A stretch of 64,000 nucleotides of DNA from the NCBI RefSeq assembly GCF_041262585.1, contig NZ_JBGCBZ010000003.1, forward strand, positions 343,680 through 407,679, written 5' to 3'. Positions 9,334-17,072 of this stretch are shown piece by piece (position 1 is the first letter of the stretch; each line of letters opens with the position of its first letter). The notes under the pieces were generated by a model. The model searched no databases, was not told where the DNA came from, and saw nothing but the letters and a program-made list of their open reading frames with translations. Source of the DNA: JAOEGB01 sp041262585. Its GTDB lineage: Bacteria > Actinomycetota > Actinomycetes > Streptosporangiales > Streptosporangiaceae. Both the position numbers and the translations under genes were made by a program.

Positions 9334-10098
9334 ATGCCATTGCTGCCCGGCGCGGAGCCGTACCATCATGACGGCGGCGAGGTCGGCGTCCTGCTGTGCC
9401 ACGGGTTCACCGGGTCGCCGCAGTCGATTCGCCCGTGGGGCGAGCACCTGGCGCGGGCCGGGCTCACGGTTTCGCTCCCCCGGCTACCTGGCCACGGCAC
9501 GACGTGGCAGGAGATGAACCGGACCCGGTGGGAGGACTGGTACGCCGAGCTGGACAAGGCCTTCGCGGACCTGCGCGGGCGATGCTCGGACGTCTTCGTC
9601 ATGGGCCTTTCCATGGGCGGCTGCATGGCCCTGCGCATCGCCGAGATCCACGGCGAGGGTGTGCGGGGGGTCGTCGTGGTCAACCCGTCCGTGGTGAACG
9701 ACGCGCCCCTGCTGCGGCTCGCGCCGGTGCTGAAATGGGTGCTGCCCTCGGTTCCCGGCGTGGCGGACGACATCAAGAAGGGGGGCGAGCACGAGCTCGG
9801 CTATTCGCGGACCCCGGTCCGGGCGGCCGCCACCCTGCCCAAGCTCTGGAAGCTGGTGCAGGACGACATCGGCAAGATCACCCAGCCCGTGCTGGCCTTC
9901 CACAGCCGCGACGACCACGTCGTCAAGCCGGCCAGCGTGGCCTTCCTCAGAGCGCGGATGGGCGACAACCTCGAAGTCAGGGAACTGCTGGACAGCTACC
10001 ACGTCGCGACCCTCGACAACGACGCGCCCCTGATCTTCGATGGGAGCCTCGAGTTCATCCGCTCCCATGCCTCTGTACCCTTGACGAAGGACTTGTGA
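9334..10098 (+). CDS. Alpha/beta hydrolase, monoacylglycerol lipase/carboxylesterase type
   Basis: The protein has an oxyanion-hole HGFTGSPQSIRPW, the nucleophile elbow GLSMGG, an acid in HSRDDHVV, and a C-terminal SYHVATLDND with the catalytic His. This matches the Est30/thermostable monoacylglycerol lipase type. The ATG at 9334 (254 residues) is chosen over an in-frame upstream start because CGGAGG lies right before it and homologues begin near MPLLPGAEPY. The next gene starts 12 bases later, so the two are probably co-transcribed. Confidence 0.88.
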   Translation: MPLLPGAEPYHHDGGEVGVLLCHGFTGSPQSIRPWGEHLARAGLTVSLPRLPGHGTTWQEMNRTRWEDWYAELDKAFADLRGRCSDVFVMGLSMGGCMALRIAEIHGEGVRGVVVVNPSVVNDAPLLRLAPVLKWVLPSVPGVADDIKKGGEHELGYSRTPVRAAATLPKLWKLVQDDIGKITQPVLAFHSRDDHVVKPASVAFLRARMGDNLEVRELLDSYHVATLDNDAPLIFDGSLEFIRSHASVPLTKDL

Positions 10099-10110
10099 CC
10101 TGGGATCGAA

Positions 10111-10563
10111 GTGACGCCGCAAAGTGACGAGGACGAGGTCTGGCGTCAGATCGTCGCCTCCTTCAACGAGAAAGCCGAGGACTCCTCGGCCGATCAGCCA
10201 TGGCCTGACCGGGAGAACGTGCCGGACGAGCGGGGCGAGGACAGCGAGGAGGACGGAGACGGGACAGGCGAGGATCAGGACCTCCATCGCGAGGACGGCG
10301 ACGACGGGCAGGACGAGGGCCACTACGTGCCGCCGCCTCCCCCGCCGCTCCCCCGGGGCGACGCGGTCAGCAGAGCCTCCTGGCTGGCCCTGTTCGGCGG
10401 CCCCGCCTACCTGTTACTCGCGGCCCTGCTGAGGTGGCCGATGGACGGCTGGATCGTCTTCGCCGCCGTGGCCGCGTTCATCGGCGGATTCGTGGCGCTG
10501 GTCGTCCGCATGGGCGACGGCCCGCCCGCCGACTCCGGCTGGGACGACGGCGCGGTCATCTGA
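10111..10563 (+). CDS. Small acidic membrane protein, unknown function
   Basis: The 150-residue product has a very acidic first 70 residues (runs of Asp/Glu with Gln), a Pro-rich junction, then two predicted membrane helices (about 88-105 and 110-132) separated by a short basic turn. The GTG start is 12 bases after the hydrolase stop. I do not recognise a named family; the arrangement (acidic cytosolic head, two TM) is common in actinobacterial proteins linked to this lipase gene. It ends 12 bp from the convergent propeller gene. Confidence 0.7.
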   Translation: MTPQSDEDEVWRQIVASFNEKAEDSSADQPWPDRENVPDERGEDSEEDGDGTGEDQDLHREDGDDGQDEGHYVPPPPPPLPRGDAVSRASWLALFGGPAYLLLAALLRWPMDGWIVFAAVAAFIGGFVALVVRMGDGPPADSGWDDGAVI

Positions 10564-10575
10564 CGCCTGCCGCGC

Positions 10576-11856
10576 TCACTGGGGCGAGGACGGCGGTCCG
10601 AAACGCTCGACCAGGTCGCCGTAGTGGTCGGCCGCGTCGATCGCGTGGCCCACCGCGACGGTGAGGCCCGAGACGTGGGTGACGGCCTGCAGCCGGACTG
10701 TCCTGTCCTCCAAGGACGCCTGCCCGCGCAGCGTGGTCCACCGGGATCCGTCGTACCGGAGCAGGAAGCCCTCGGCCGGCCGCTGAGGGTCGAATCCCGA
10801 CACCCAGAAGGTGCCGTCCCCGTCGCCGGTCACGCCGTACAGCTCGGCCTGGTGCTCCGGCGGGTCCTCCCTGGTCCAGCGCTTGCCGTCCCACGACAGC
10901 ACGAGCGGCACGATCCTGTCGTCCTTGCCGTTCCCGCCGCCGCTCTCGTAGACGCCGCCGACGGCGATCGCGCGCTTGCGACTCTCCACGTAGACGTCCC
11001 GGAGAAAGCCGTCCTTGATGTCCGGGATGTGTGCGGACTTCCATCCACCCCTGGTCAGCCGCATGATCACCGGCTCGGTGCCGGAGTCGCCGACCGCCCA
11101 TCCGTCGGACTTGCCGGTGACCGCCACGCCGTACAGCGCGCCGTCGGGTCCCCGGGAGGTGGTCCAGGTGGTGCCCTTGGTGGCGCCACTGCTCGCCACC
11201 ATGAACGCCCGGCCGTCGCGGCTCCCCACGGCGACCACTCTGCCGGTGGACGCCGCCACGCCGCCGAGCCAGTCGCCCGAGCGGAACTGCGGCACGCTGA
11301 CCCTGTCGAACCCGTCTTCCGAGCCCTTCGCGACGTACGGCAGGCCGTCGTGGCCGTCGCCGACGACCCAGATCTCCTGGGCGGAGGAGGCGGCGACGGA
11401 GCGCAGATGGCCCGCTCCGGTGGTGTCGCCGCGGATGCTCACCTCGGTCCACGACGTGCCGTCCCAGTGGGTGATCACCCCGCGGTTCTGCCAGAAGTCC
11501 CAGACGTTCTGCTGCCCGACCGCCCAGATGTCCTTGGCCGAGAGCCCGGCGACGTCGGAGAGCGAGGCGTCCGCCTGAAGCTTGGCGGACGAGGCCCCCT
11601 GGGGGACCTCCTGGGCGGCCACCGTGCGTTCCGCCTTCGGACGGCCGGGGTCGGCGTTCGCCGGCGATCTCAGGCCGGCTTCCGGGACTGCTCCCCGAAC
11701 TGCTTCCTGAACTGCTTCCGGGACTGCTTTAGGGACGGGCCCCGGAACTGCTGCGTGCGCGTGCGCCACCGATGTGACGCGCAGGAAGTGGCCGGCCAGC
11801 AGGCCGGCGAGCAGCACACACAACGGGACCGCACGCCATGTCGAGCGGCGGGTCAT
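10576..11856 (-). CDS. Secreted beta-propeller-like protein, unknown function
   Basis: A Sec signal is evident at the N-terminus (RRSTW, hydrophobic LCVLLAGLLAGHFL, then an Ala-rich cleavage region). A low-complexity stretch of AVPE-type four-residue repeats follows (about 36-62), encoded by the 12-bp tandem repeat at 11690-11755. The mature part has recurring blade motifs such as DIWAVGQQN, EIWVVGDGH, GWAVGDSG and TFWVSGFD, typical of YCF48/BNR-like propellers. No catalytic residues are recognisable. It may bind a ligand or cell-wall partner outside the membrane. Confidence 0.7.
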   Translation of the reverse strand: MTRRSTWRAVPLCVLLAGLLAGHFLRVTSVAHAHAAVPGPVPKAVPEAVQEAVRGAVPEAGLRSPANADPGRPKAERTVAAQEVPQGASSAKLQADASLSDVAGLSAKDIWAVGQQNVWDFWQNRGVITHWDGTSWTEVSIRGDTTGAGHLRSVAASSAQEIWVVGDGHDGLPYVAKGSEDGFDRVSVPQFRSGDWLGGVAASTGRVVAVGSRDGRAFMVASSGATKGTTWTTSRGPDGALYGVAVTGKSDGWAVGDSGTEPVIMRLTRGGWKSAHIPDIKDGFLRDVYVESRKRAIAVGGVYESGGGNGKDDRIVPLVLSWDGKRWTREDPPEHQAELYGVTGDGDGTFWVSGFDPQRPAEGFLLRYDGSRWTTLRGQASLEDRTVRLQAVTHVSGLTVAVGHAIDAADHYGDLVERFGPPSSPQ

Positions 11857-11899
11857 GGAACTGATCGTACGGGGGCGGGCGGGCGCTTCGGGCGAGAGG

Positions 11900-12715
11900 T
11901 CACGATTCCGAACCCGAAGCGATGCGCGGGCGCGACCGGACGAGGTGGCCGGGACCGATGTCGGCGACCACGGGCAGATGGTCGCTGGCCCTCCGGAGGT
12001 CCTCGGCGGCGGCCTGCGCGCCGCCGCACGTCAGCACGGCGAGCCCCGCCTCCGCGAAGATGGCGTCGATCCGCCTGGCGGGGTCGGCGGCCGTGAACGT
12101 GCCGCCCTCACGCGGGTCCGCCGGGTCCGCCGGGGACGCCCCGGACGCCCCGGACGCCCCGGACGCCCCGGATGACGCGGATGACGCGGATGACGCGGCG
12201 TGGCAGCTGAAGCAGTCGGTGAACCGGCCGGCCAGGTAGCGCCAGGTCGGGTCGCCGGGCTGCTCGTTGACGTCTCCGGCCAGTACGGCTCTCGCCCCGA
12301 ACGTCCGCGCCGTCCGCTCGAGAATCGGCACGATCTGGGTGGCGTGCCGCAGCCGCGCGCCGGGGAGCAGATCGAGGTGCGCGGAGCACACGGCGTACCG
12401 CACGCCGTCCTTCTCCACGACGGCCAGGGCGACCGCCCGCCACTCCAGCCCGGGAAACCATCGCAGCCGGACGCCGCGGCCGTGCAGCACGCGGACGCCC
12501 GGACCGGCGAAGACGGCCACGCCGCCGACCCGGCCGCCCGCCGCGACCGTCATCCCGGTGTCGCGGGCGAGCCGTCGCCGCTTCGCCCGCCAGCCCGAGA
12601 AGCGGGGGACCTCCTGGAGGCAGAGCACGTCCGGCCGCATCGAGCGGATGACGCGGACGAGCGCCGCGCGATCGTCCCGCAGCCCCCGTACGTTGTACGT
12701 CGCGACCCTCAGCAT
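11900..12715 (-). CDS. Endonuclease/exonuclease/phosphatase (EEP) family protein
   Basis: The 271-residue protein begins LRVATYNVRGLRDD and continues with VLCLQEVPRFSGW, AVLAGDVNEQPGDP (D-x-N) and a terminal SDHLPVVADI, the metal-binding and catalytic motifs of the DNase I-like fold. The family cleaves phosphodiesters in nucleic acids, inositol phosphates or sphingomyelin; which applies here is unclear. A Ser/Gly/Ala repeat (about 172-198) comes from two consecutive 9-bp tandem repeats at 12133-12197 and is probably a surface loop expansion. There is no signal peptide. Confidence 0.82.
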   Translation of the reverse strand: MLRVATYNVRGLRDDRAALVRVIRSMRPDVLCLQEVPRFSGWRAKRRRLARDTGMTVAAGGRVGGVAVFAGPGVRVLHGRGVRLRWFPGLEWRAVALAVVEKDGVRYAVCSAHLDLLPGARLRHATQIVPILERTARTFGARAVLAGDVNEQPGDPTWRYLAGRFTDCFSCHAASSASSASSGASGASGASGASPADPADPREGGTFTAADPARRIDAIFAEAGLAVLTCGGAQAAAEDLRRASDHLPVVADIGPGHLVRSRPRIASGSES

Positions 12716-12735
12716 TCGGTCCTCAGCCCCGCACC

Positions 12736-12846
12736 TCAGTCCGCCGGTACCGCGGTCCGCGAAACCGGCACGCCGCCCTCTCTGGCCGCCGCCATCAAGT
12801 CCATCACCTCGGCGTCGGGACCCTCCGGACAGGTGAGGCCGGTCAC
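12736..12846 (-). CDS. Possible small protein (36 aa) downstream of glkA
   Basis: A GTG-started reading frame begins 15 bases after the glkA stop codon and encodes MTGLTCPEGPD followed by a helix-forming EVMDLMAAAREGG and a C-terminal VPVSRTAVPAD. About 89% of its third codon positions are G or C, as in real genes here. The spacing to glkA and to the next gene leaves exactly room for it. No family is recognised and no Shine-Dalgarno is obvious. Confidence 0.45.
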   Translation of the reverse strand: MTGLTCPEGPDAEVMDLMAAAREGGVPVSRTAVPAD

Positions 12847-12861
12847 CGGGGACGGGGCGGG

Positions 12862-13803
12862 TCAGCGGAGGCGGGCCAGGTCGGCGGCCCCGACCAGGCC
12901 GGCCGAGGGGCCGAGCTCGGCCACCCGGATCTCGGCGAGGGGACGGTGGCCGCGGCCGGTCAGCCGTTCGGCGTAGCCCTCCCTCACCTTGTCCACGAAC
13001 AGGTCTGCGGCACCGGAGACGCCCCCGCCGATGATGAACCGGCCGGGGTCGAGGATCGCGGCGAGGTCGGCGAGCCCCTGGGCGAGCCAGCCGGCGATCG
13101 CGTCGAACGCTTCCAGGGCGGCGGCGTCGCCGTGCCTGGCCGCCTCCGTCACGTGCTCGCCCTTGATCTCATCGACGGACCCGGCGAGCCTCAGCATGTG
13201 GGTGGCGGACGACGGGTCGGCCTCGGCGTTCTTCCTGGTCTCGAGGAGCAGCGCGCTTCCGCTGGCGTACTTCTCCCAGCAGCCGCGGTTGCCGCAGCCG
13301 CAGGGACGGCCGTCCGGCACGGCCTGCACGTGGCCGAGCTCGGCGCCCATCCCCCACCGGCCCCGGTAGAGCTCGCCGCCGAGCACGATGCCGCCGCCGA
13401 TGCCGGTGCCGACGGTCACGCACACCACGTGGCTCTCGCCCCGCCCGGCGCCGAAGCGGTACTCCCCCCAGGCCATGGCGTTGGCGTCGTTCTCGACCAC
13501 TACGGGCAGGCTGACGAGCTCGCTGACCTTCTTGCGCAGCGGCTCCTCACGCCAGGCCAGGTTGGGCGCGAACCGGATGATCGACCTGGTCTCGTCCACG
13601 AACCCGGCGGCGCCCACGCCGACCGCCTCCACCTGGTGCCGGGCGGCCAGCTCAGTCACCGCGTCGGCGACGGTCTCGGCCACCTTCTCGGGGTTGTCCG
13701 CGGGAGTGTGGCGCAGGCTCCGCTCGATGACCCGCCCGTCGTCGTCCACGACTCCCGAAGCGATCTTCGTGCCGCCTACGTCCACGCCGATGGTCAGCGC
13801 CAT
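12862..13803 (-). CDS. glkA: ROK-family glucokinase
   Basis: This 313-residue protein has the ATP-binding start TIGVDVGGTKIASGV, the ENDANAMAWGEY catalytic region, the glycine-rich GTGIGGGIVLGGELYRG segment and the zinc motif CGCGNRGCWE (about 167-176). It phosphorylates glucose to glucose-6-phosphate with ATP. In Streptomyces the homologue GlkA is also the mediator of glucose repression (family knowledge). Four direct repeats at 13850-13894 lie immediately upstream and may be regulatory. Confidence 0.92.
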   Translation of the reverse strand: MALTIGVDVGGTKIASGVVDDDGRVIERSLRHTPADNPEKVAETVADAVTELAARHQVEAVGVGAAGFVDETRSIIRFAPNLAWREEPLRKKVSELVSLPVVVENDANAMAWGEYRFGAGRGESHVVCVTVGTGIGGGIVLGGELYRGRWGMGAELGHVQAVPDGRPCGCGNRGCWEKYASGSALLLETRKNAEADPSSATHMLRLAGSVDEIKGEHVTEAARHGDAAALEAFDAIAGWLAQGLADLAAILDPGRFIIGGGVSGAADLFVDKVREGYAERLTGRGHRPLAEIRVAELGPSAGLVGAADLARLR

Positions 13804-13849
13804 GGTGTCTTCCTCCCGCCCCGGGTCCGCGGGCCGCGAGCCCGATCGG

Positions 13850-13894
13850 AAAGCCGATTCAAAAGCCGATCAGGAAAAGCCGATCAAAGCAGAT
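13850..13894 (+). repeat. Four AAAGCCGAT-type direct repeats upstream of glkA
   Basis: AAAGCCGAT occurs at 13850, 13862 and 13876, and AAAGCAGAT at 13886. The spacings of 12, 14 and 10 bp are close to one helical turn. They lie 47-91 bases upstream of the glkA start, in the gap after the DUF5304-like gene. This is an A-rich patch in otherwise GC-rich DNA and could bind a regulator on one face of the helix (inference). Confidence 0.55.
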
Positions 13895-13909
13895 CAAAGG
13901 TAGGTCAAA

Positions 13910-14431
13910 TCAGCCGAGATCGATGTGCTCCACTCGGGGCTCCCGCGGCGGCCGGGACGTGGCCGATCCCGTCGACACGCGCTGCAGGGCGTCGAACGCC
14001 TGCCGCATCGCGGCGAACAGCTCGCCACCGGCGGCCACGAGGTGGTCGGCGATGTCGCCCCCGGCCTCCTTGCGCGCGGCGATGGCCCGGCAGACCGGGC
14101 AGGCGCGGCAGATGTACTCGTCGTCGTGGCCGCCGGCCACCGCGTCACTCCAGACGTCGTCGGTACGGCTCGCGCCGCCGCCTCCGCCGAAGGCGCCGCC
14201 GATCCTGCCGCCCACGGCAGTGCCGAGCCCGCTCACGCCGCCCTTGACCAGGCCCTTGCCGAACTCGCGGCCCACGCGCTGCTGCAGCGCGTCGAGCAGC
14301 TTCAGCGCCTCTTCCGCCGCCGAGCCGAGCTGGTCCTGCCTCCTGCCGGAACCCCCTGACCCGCCTGCCCGGGTGGTCCCGCTGGTGGTGCTGTTGCCCG
14401 TGTCGTTGCCCGTGTCGTTACTATCTGTCAT
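13910..14431 (-). CDS. DUF5304-like protein with CxxC cluster
   Basis: The 173-residue product has a Thr/Ser/Gly-rich N-terminus, a helical segment LKLLDALQQRVGREFGKGLV, a glycine-rich stretch, then ICRACPVCRAIAARKEAG (C-x2-C-x2-C spacing) and a C-terminal helix. Its ATG overlaps the stop of the ArsA-like gene by 4 bp, so the two are translationally coupled. Actinobacteria commonly keep this gene pair, but the function is not known; the Cys cluster could bind metal. I assign the family from memory of the conserved neighbourhood. Confidence 0.7.
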   Translation of the reverse strand: MTDSNDTGNDTGNSTTSGTTRAGGSGGSGRRQDQLGSAAEEALKLLDALQQRVGREFGKGLVKGGVSGLGTAVGGRIGGAFGGGGGASRTDDVWSDAVAGGHDDEYICRACPVCRAIAARKEAGGDIADHLVAAGGELFAAMRQAFDALQRVSTGSATSRPPREPRVEHIDLG

Positions 14432-15588
14432 TTCGCCCCTCCTGCTTCGAACCGTACCCGGAGGCGGCCGTCGCGGAGCGCCGCGGAGGAGATCGTCCTC
14501 CGGGCGAGGGACGAGGGCAGGGCGATCACCCGGCGGTAGGGGGCGGCGGTCACGATCAGCTCGTCGCCCTTGCGGGCCAGGTCGACGTCGTCCCGGTCGG
14601 CGAGCGGCAGGGCCAGCGACAGCTCGTCGGCCGTGATCCGCATCGGAGGCTCGACGGAGGGACGGGCGAAGGGGTCGGTCGTGCCGTACAGCTCCTCGGC
14701 GACCTCGGCGAGGGCCGCTGGGCCGACGGGCTCGGCGGGCAGGTAGGGCACGGTGAGGACCGGCAGGGGCGCGAACGACTCGTGGACCTCGGTCAGGTGC
14801 TTCGCCTGGGCCTCGACCCACGCCCGCCGCCACTCGTCGGCGCCCTCGGCCGGGAACACCCGGTTGGCGATCACCGCGTCGACGCGGTAGCCGTACAGAC
14901 TGAGGGAGGTGAGCGTGCGGCGGGCCTCGGCCACGACGACCGCCTCCGGGGTCAGCACGAGGCGGACCGAGGCGTCGTCGCCGGTGAGGAGCTCGCGGAT
15001 CTCCAGCAGGCCCTGGTGCAGCCGCTCCCCCGCCGAGATGACCTCCCCTTCGGGGACGGTGACCTTGGCGACGTGCCGGATCACGGGCGAGACCGCCTTG
15101 AGCACCCGGCGCCCGATCGGGAGCAGCCGGTTGACGTGCCAGTCGAGCGCTTCGGGGAGGGCGAGGAGCCTCAGAGTCTCGGCGGTGGGCGCGCAGTCGA
15201 CCACGATGACGTCCCACCTGCCGGTGCGCGCCTGCTCGCGCAGCTCCAGCAGGGCGATGATCTCCTCGGCCCCGGGGAGGACCGTGATCTCCTCGGAGGT
15301 GATCTCGTCGAGGCCCAGCTCGCTGAAGACGTTCCTCGCGTATTTCTGCAGCTCGCCCCAGTGCCGTTCGAGGGACCGCTGGGTGTCGACCTGCTGGAGG
15401 TAGAGGCCGGGCGCCGCCTCGACGGGCACCTCGGAGGGCCGCACGCCGAGGGCGTCGGCCAGCGAGTGCGCCGTGTCAGTCGAGACGACGAGCGTCTTGA
15501 GGCACCGCTTCGCGGCGAGCGTGGCGGTCGCGGCGGCCACGGTCGTCTTGCCGACTCCCCCCTTTCCCGTGAAAAGGAGGATTCTCAT
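14428..15588 (-). CDS. ArsA/Get3-like ATPase
   Basis: The P-loop FTGKGGVGKTT is at residues 6-16 and is of the deviant Walker A type. It is followed by STDTAHSLADAL, the switch-like VDCAPTAETLRLL and AEPVGPAAL. The length, 386 residues, is typical of a single-domain ArsA homologue. No arsenite-binding Cys triad is apparent and no arsB/arsR gene is nearby, so an arsenic pump role is unlikely; a chaperone-like or motor role is more plausible. It overlaps the SRPBCC gene upstream and the DUF5304-like gene downstream by 4 bp each. Confidence 0.85.
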   Translation of the reverse strand: MRILLFTGKGGVGKTTVAAATATLAAKRCLKTLVVSTDTAHSLADALGVRPSEVPVEAAPGLYLQQVDTQRSLERHWGELQKYARNVFSELGLDEITSEEITVLPGAEEIIALLELREQARTGRWDVIVVDCAPTAETLRLLALPEALDWHVNRLLPIGRRVLKAVSPVIRHVAKVTVPEGEVISAGERLHQGLLEIRELLTGDDASVRLVLTPEAVVVAEARRTLTSLSLYGYRVDAVIANRVFPAEGADEWRRAWVEAQAKHLTEVHESFAPLPVLTVPYLPAEPVGPAALAEVAEELYGTTDPFARPSVEPPMRITADELSLALPLADRDDVDLARKGDELIVTAAPYRRVIALPSSLARRTISSAALRDGRLRVRFEAGGAK

Positions 15589-16022
15589 CGTCCCTCGACG
15601 CGGCGCTTGAGCCCCTTGAGCGCGGTGTCGATGATGACCTTCTCCGCCTTGCGCTTGATCATGCCGATCATGGGGACCTTGAGGTCCACGGCCAGCTCGT
15701 ATGTCACCTCGGTGCCACTGCCCACATCGGTCAGCCGGTAACTTCCGGTCAGGCCGGACACCATCTTCCCGGTCTCGGCGATGTGCCAGCCGACCGCCGC
15801 GTCGTCGTCCCAGTCGTATGCCAGGACGTAGTCGTCGCTGATCACGCCCGCGTCGAGCACGAAGCGGACGCGGGACGCCCGGCCGTCCTCGCCGGTCTCC
15901 TGGACCTCTACCGCCTTCACCTGGCCGGCCCATTCGGGGTAGGCGGGGAAGTCGGCGATCACGGCCATGATTGTCGACCGGTCTGCGCCGATCGTGATGC
16001 TCGACGTGGTGCGATCAGCCAT
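15585..16022 (-). CDS. SRPBCC (START-like) family protein
   Basis: The 145-residue protein starts with SSITIGADRSTIMAVIADF and has the SRPBCC pattern of FPAYPEWAGQVKAVEV, a central strand region, and a C-terminal helix ending KAEKVIIDTALKGLKRRVEGR. This hydrophobic-cavity fold binds lipids or polyketide-like ligands; the ligand is unknown. It is the first gene of a three-gene overlapping operon with the ArsA-like ATPase and the Cys-cluster protein, suggesting that the three act together. Confidence 0.82.
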   Translation of the reverse strand: MADRTTSSITIGADRSTIMAVIADFPAYPEWAGQVKAVEVQETGEDGRASRVRFVLDAGVISDDYVLAYDWDDDAAVGWHIAETGKMVSGLTGSYRLTDVGSGTEVTYELAVDLKVPMIGMIKRKAEKVIIDTALKGLKRRVEGR

Positions 16023-16036
16023 GGGCTAACCGTACT

Positions 16037-16804
16037 TCACCATTCCAGGGCGAAAGGCGTGCCACGGCCGCGGAAGTGGCCGACATTGATGCACTCGGTA
16101 CGGCCGATGCGGGTTCTGCCGGCCAGGGGCTGGTGGACGTGGCCGAACAGGGCATAACGCGGCTGCGTCCTTCTGATGGCCTCCAGCGTCGCCTCGCTCC
16201 CCCGTTCGAAGCGCCGCGCCACCACGTCGTACAGCAACTCGGGGATCGCGGGCGGGATGTGACAGCACAACACGTCCACCTCGCCGACCGCCTCGACCTT
16301 CCGCGCGTACTCCTCTTCGTCGATCTCGTACGGCGTGCGGTACGGCGTGCGCAGGCCGCCGCCCACGAAGCCGAAGGTCAGGCCGCCGATCTCGGCCGTG
16401 GTCCCGTCGAGGACCTGGTGGCCGGGCCGGGCGTAGTCCTTCCAGAAGTGCGGCAGGTCCACGTTGCCGTAGGTGAGGTAGGCGGGGGTCGGCATGGCCG
16501 CGAAGATCTGCTCGTACTGCCGGCGGACGGCGGTCTCGATGTGCGCGCGGGGGTCGCCGCCGAGCGTGGCCCACAGCTCGGCCGACATCGCGCGGGCCTC
16601 GTCGAAGCGGCCGGCCGTGCGCAGGCCGATGAACGCGCCGGCCTTCTCGGCGCCGAAGAGTTCGGCGAAGATCCCCTGGGAGTGGTCGGCGTAGTCGACG
16701 AAGAGGATCAGGTCGCCGAGGCACACCAGCGCGTCGGCGCCGTCGCCGGCCCGGGCGAGGGCGTCCACCCGGCCGTGGACATCGCTGACGACATGGATCC
16801 GCAT
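16037..16804 (-). CDS. Calcineurin-like metallophosphoesterase
   Basis: The product (255 residues from the ATG at 16804) has the metallophosphatase signatures VVSDVHGR (D-x-H), VCLGDLILF (GD), TYGNVDLPHF (GN), a VLCCHIPP segment and ALFGHVHQPL (GHxH). These bind two metal ions and hydrolyse phosphoesters. An ATG three codons upstream (16813) and in-frame codons up to 16858 are possible starts; the chosen one gives the usual MRIHVVSD beginning. It diverges from fadD over a ~270-base gap that should contain both promoters. Confidence 0.87.
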   Translation of the reverse strand: MRIHVVSDVHGRVDALARAGDGADALVCLGDLILFVDYADHSQGIFAELFGAEKAGAFIGLRTAGRFDEARAMSAELWATLGGDPRAHIETAVRRQYEQIFAAMPTPAYLTYGNVDLPHFWKDYARPGHQVLDGTTAEIGGLTFGFVGGGLRTPYRTPYEIDEEEYARKVEAVGEVDVLCCHIPPAIPELLYDVVARRFERGSEATLEAIRRTQPRYALFGHVHQPLAGRTRIGRTECINVGHFRGRGTPFALEW

Positions 16805-17072
16805 GGCGGACATCGTAATACCGGCCAGTCGGACAACAACCAAGCGCTTGCGCGACAAAGCGGTTCGGAGCGGGACCGGGCGGGGAGACTGGTAGCGTGC
16901 GAAGGGCCCGGATAACGCCTGGGTGACGGACCCTACCCACGCGTAACTTCGCGCGGTAGCGTCCTGTGAGACCTGCAGAGTGACGTTCGCGAATGCGGCT
17001 CCGAGTCACGCGGGCCAGTAAGGCTCGCCCGGTGCTCGTGGAGACCGTAGAAGCGTGCACAAAGGAGTGACC

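Noticed and set aside
14428..15588. Arsenic resistance operon
   Set aside because: The ArsA-like ATPase has no arsenite-binding Cys triad visible and no arsB, arsC or arsR gene nearby; its partners are a SRPBCC and a Cys-cluster protein.
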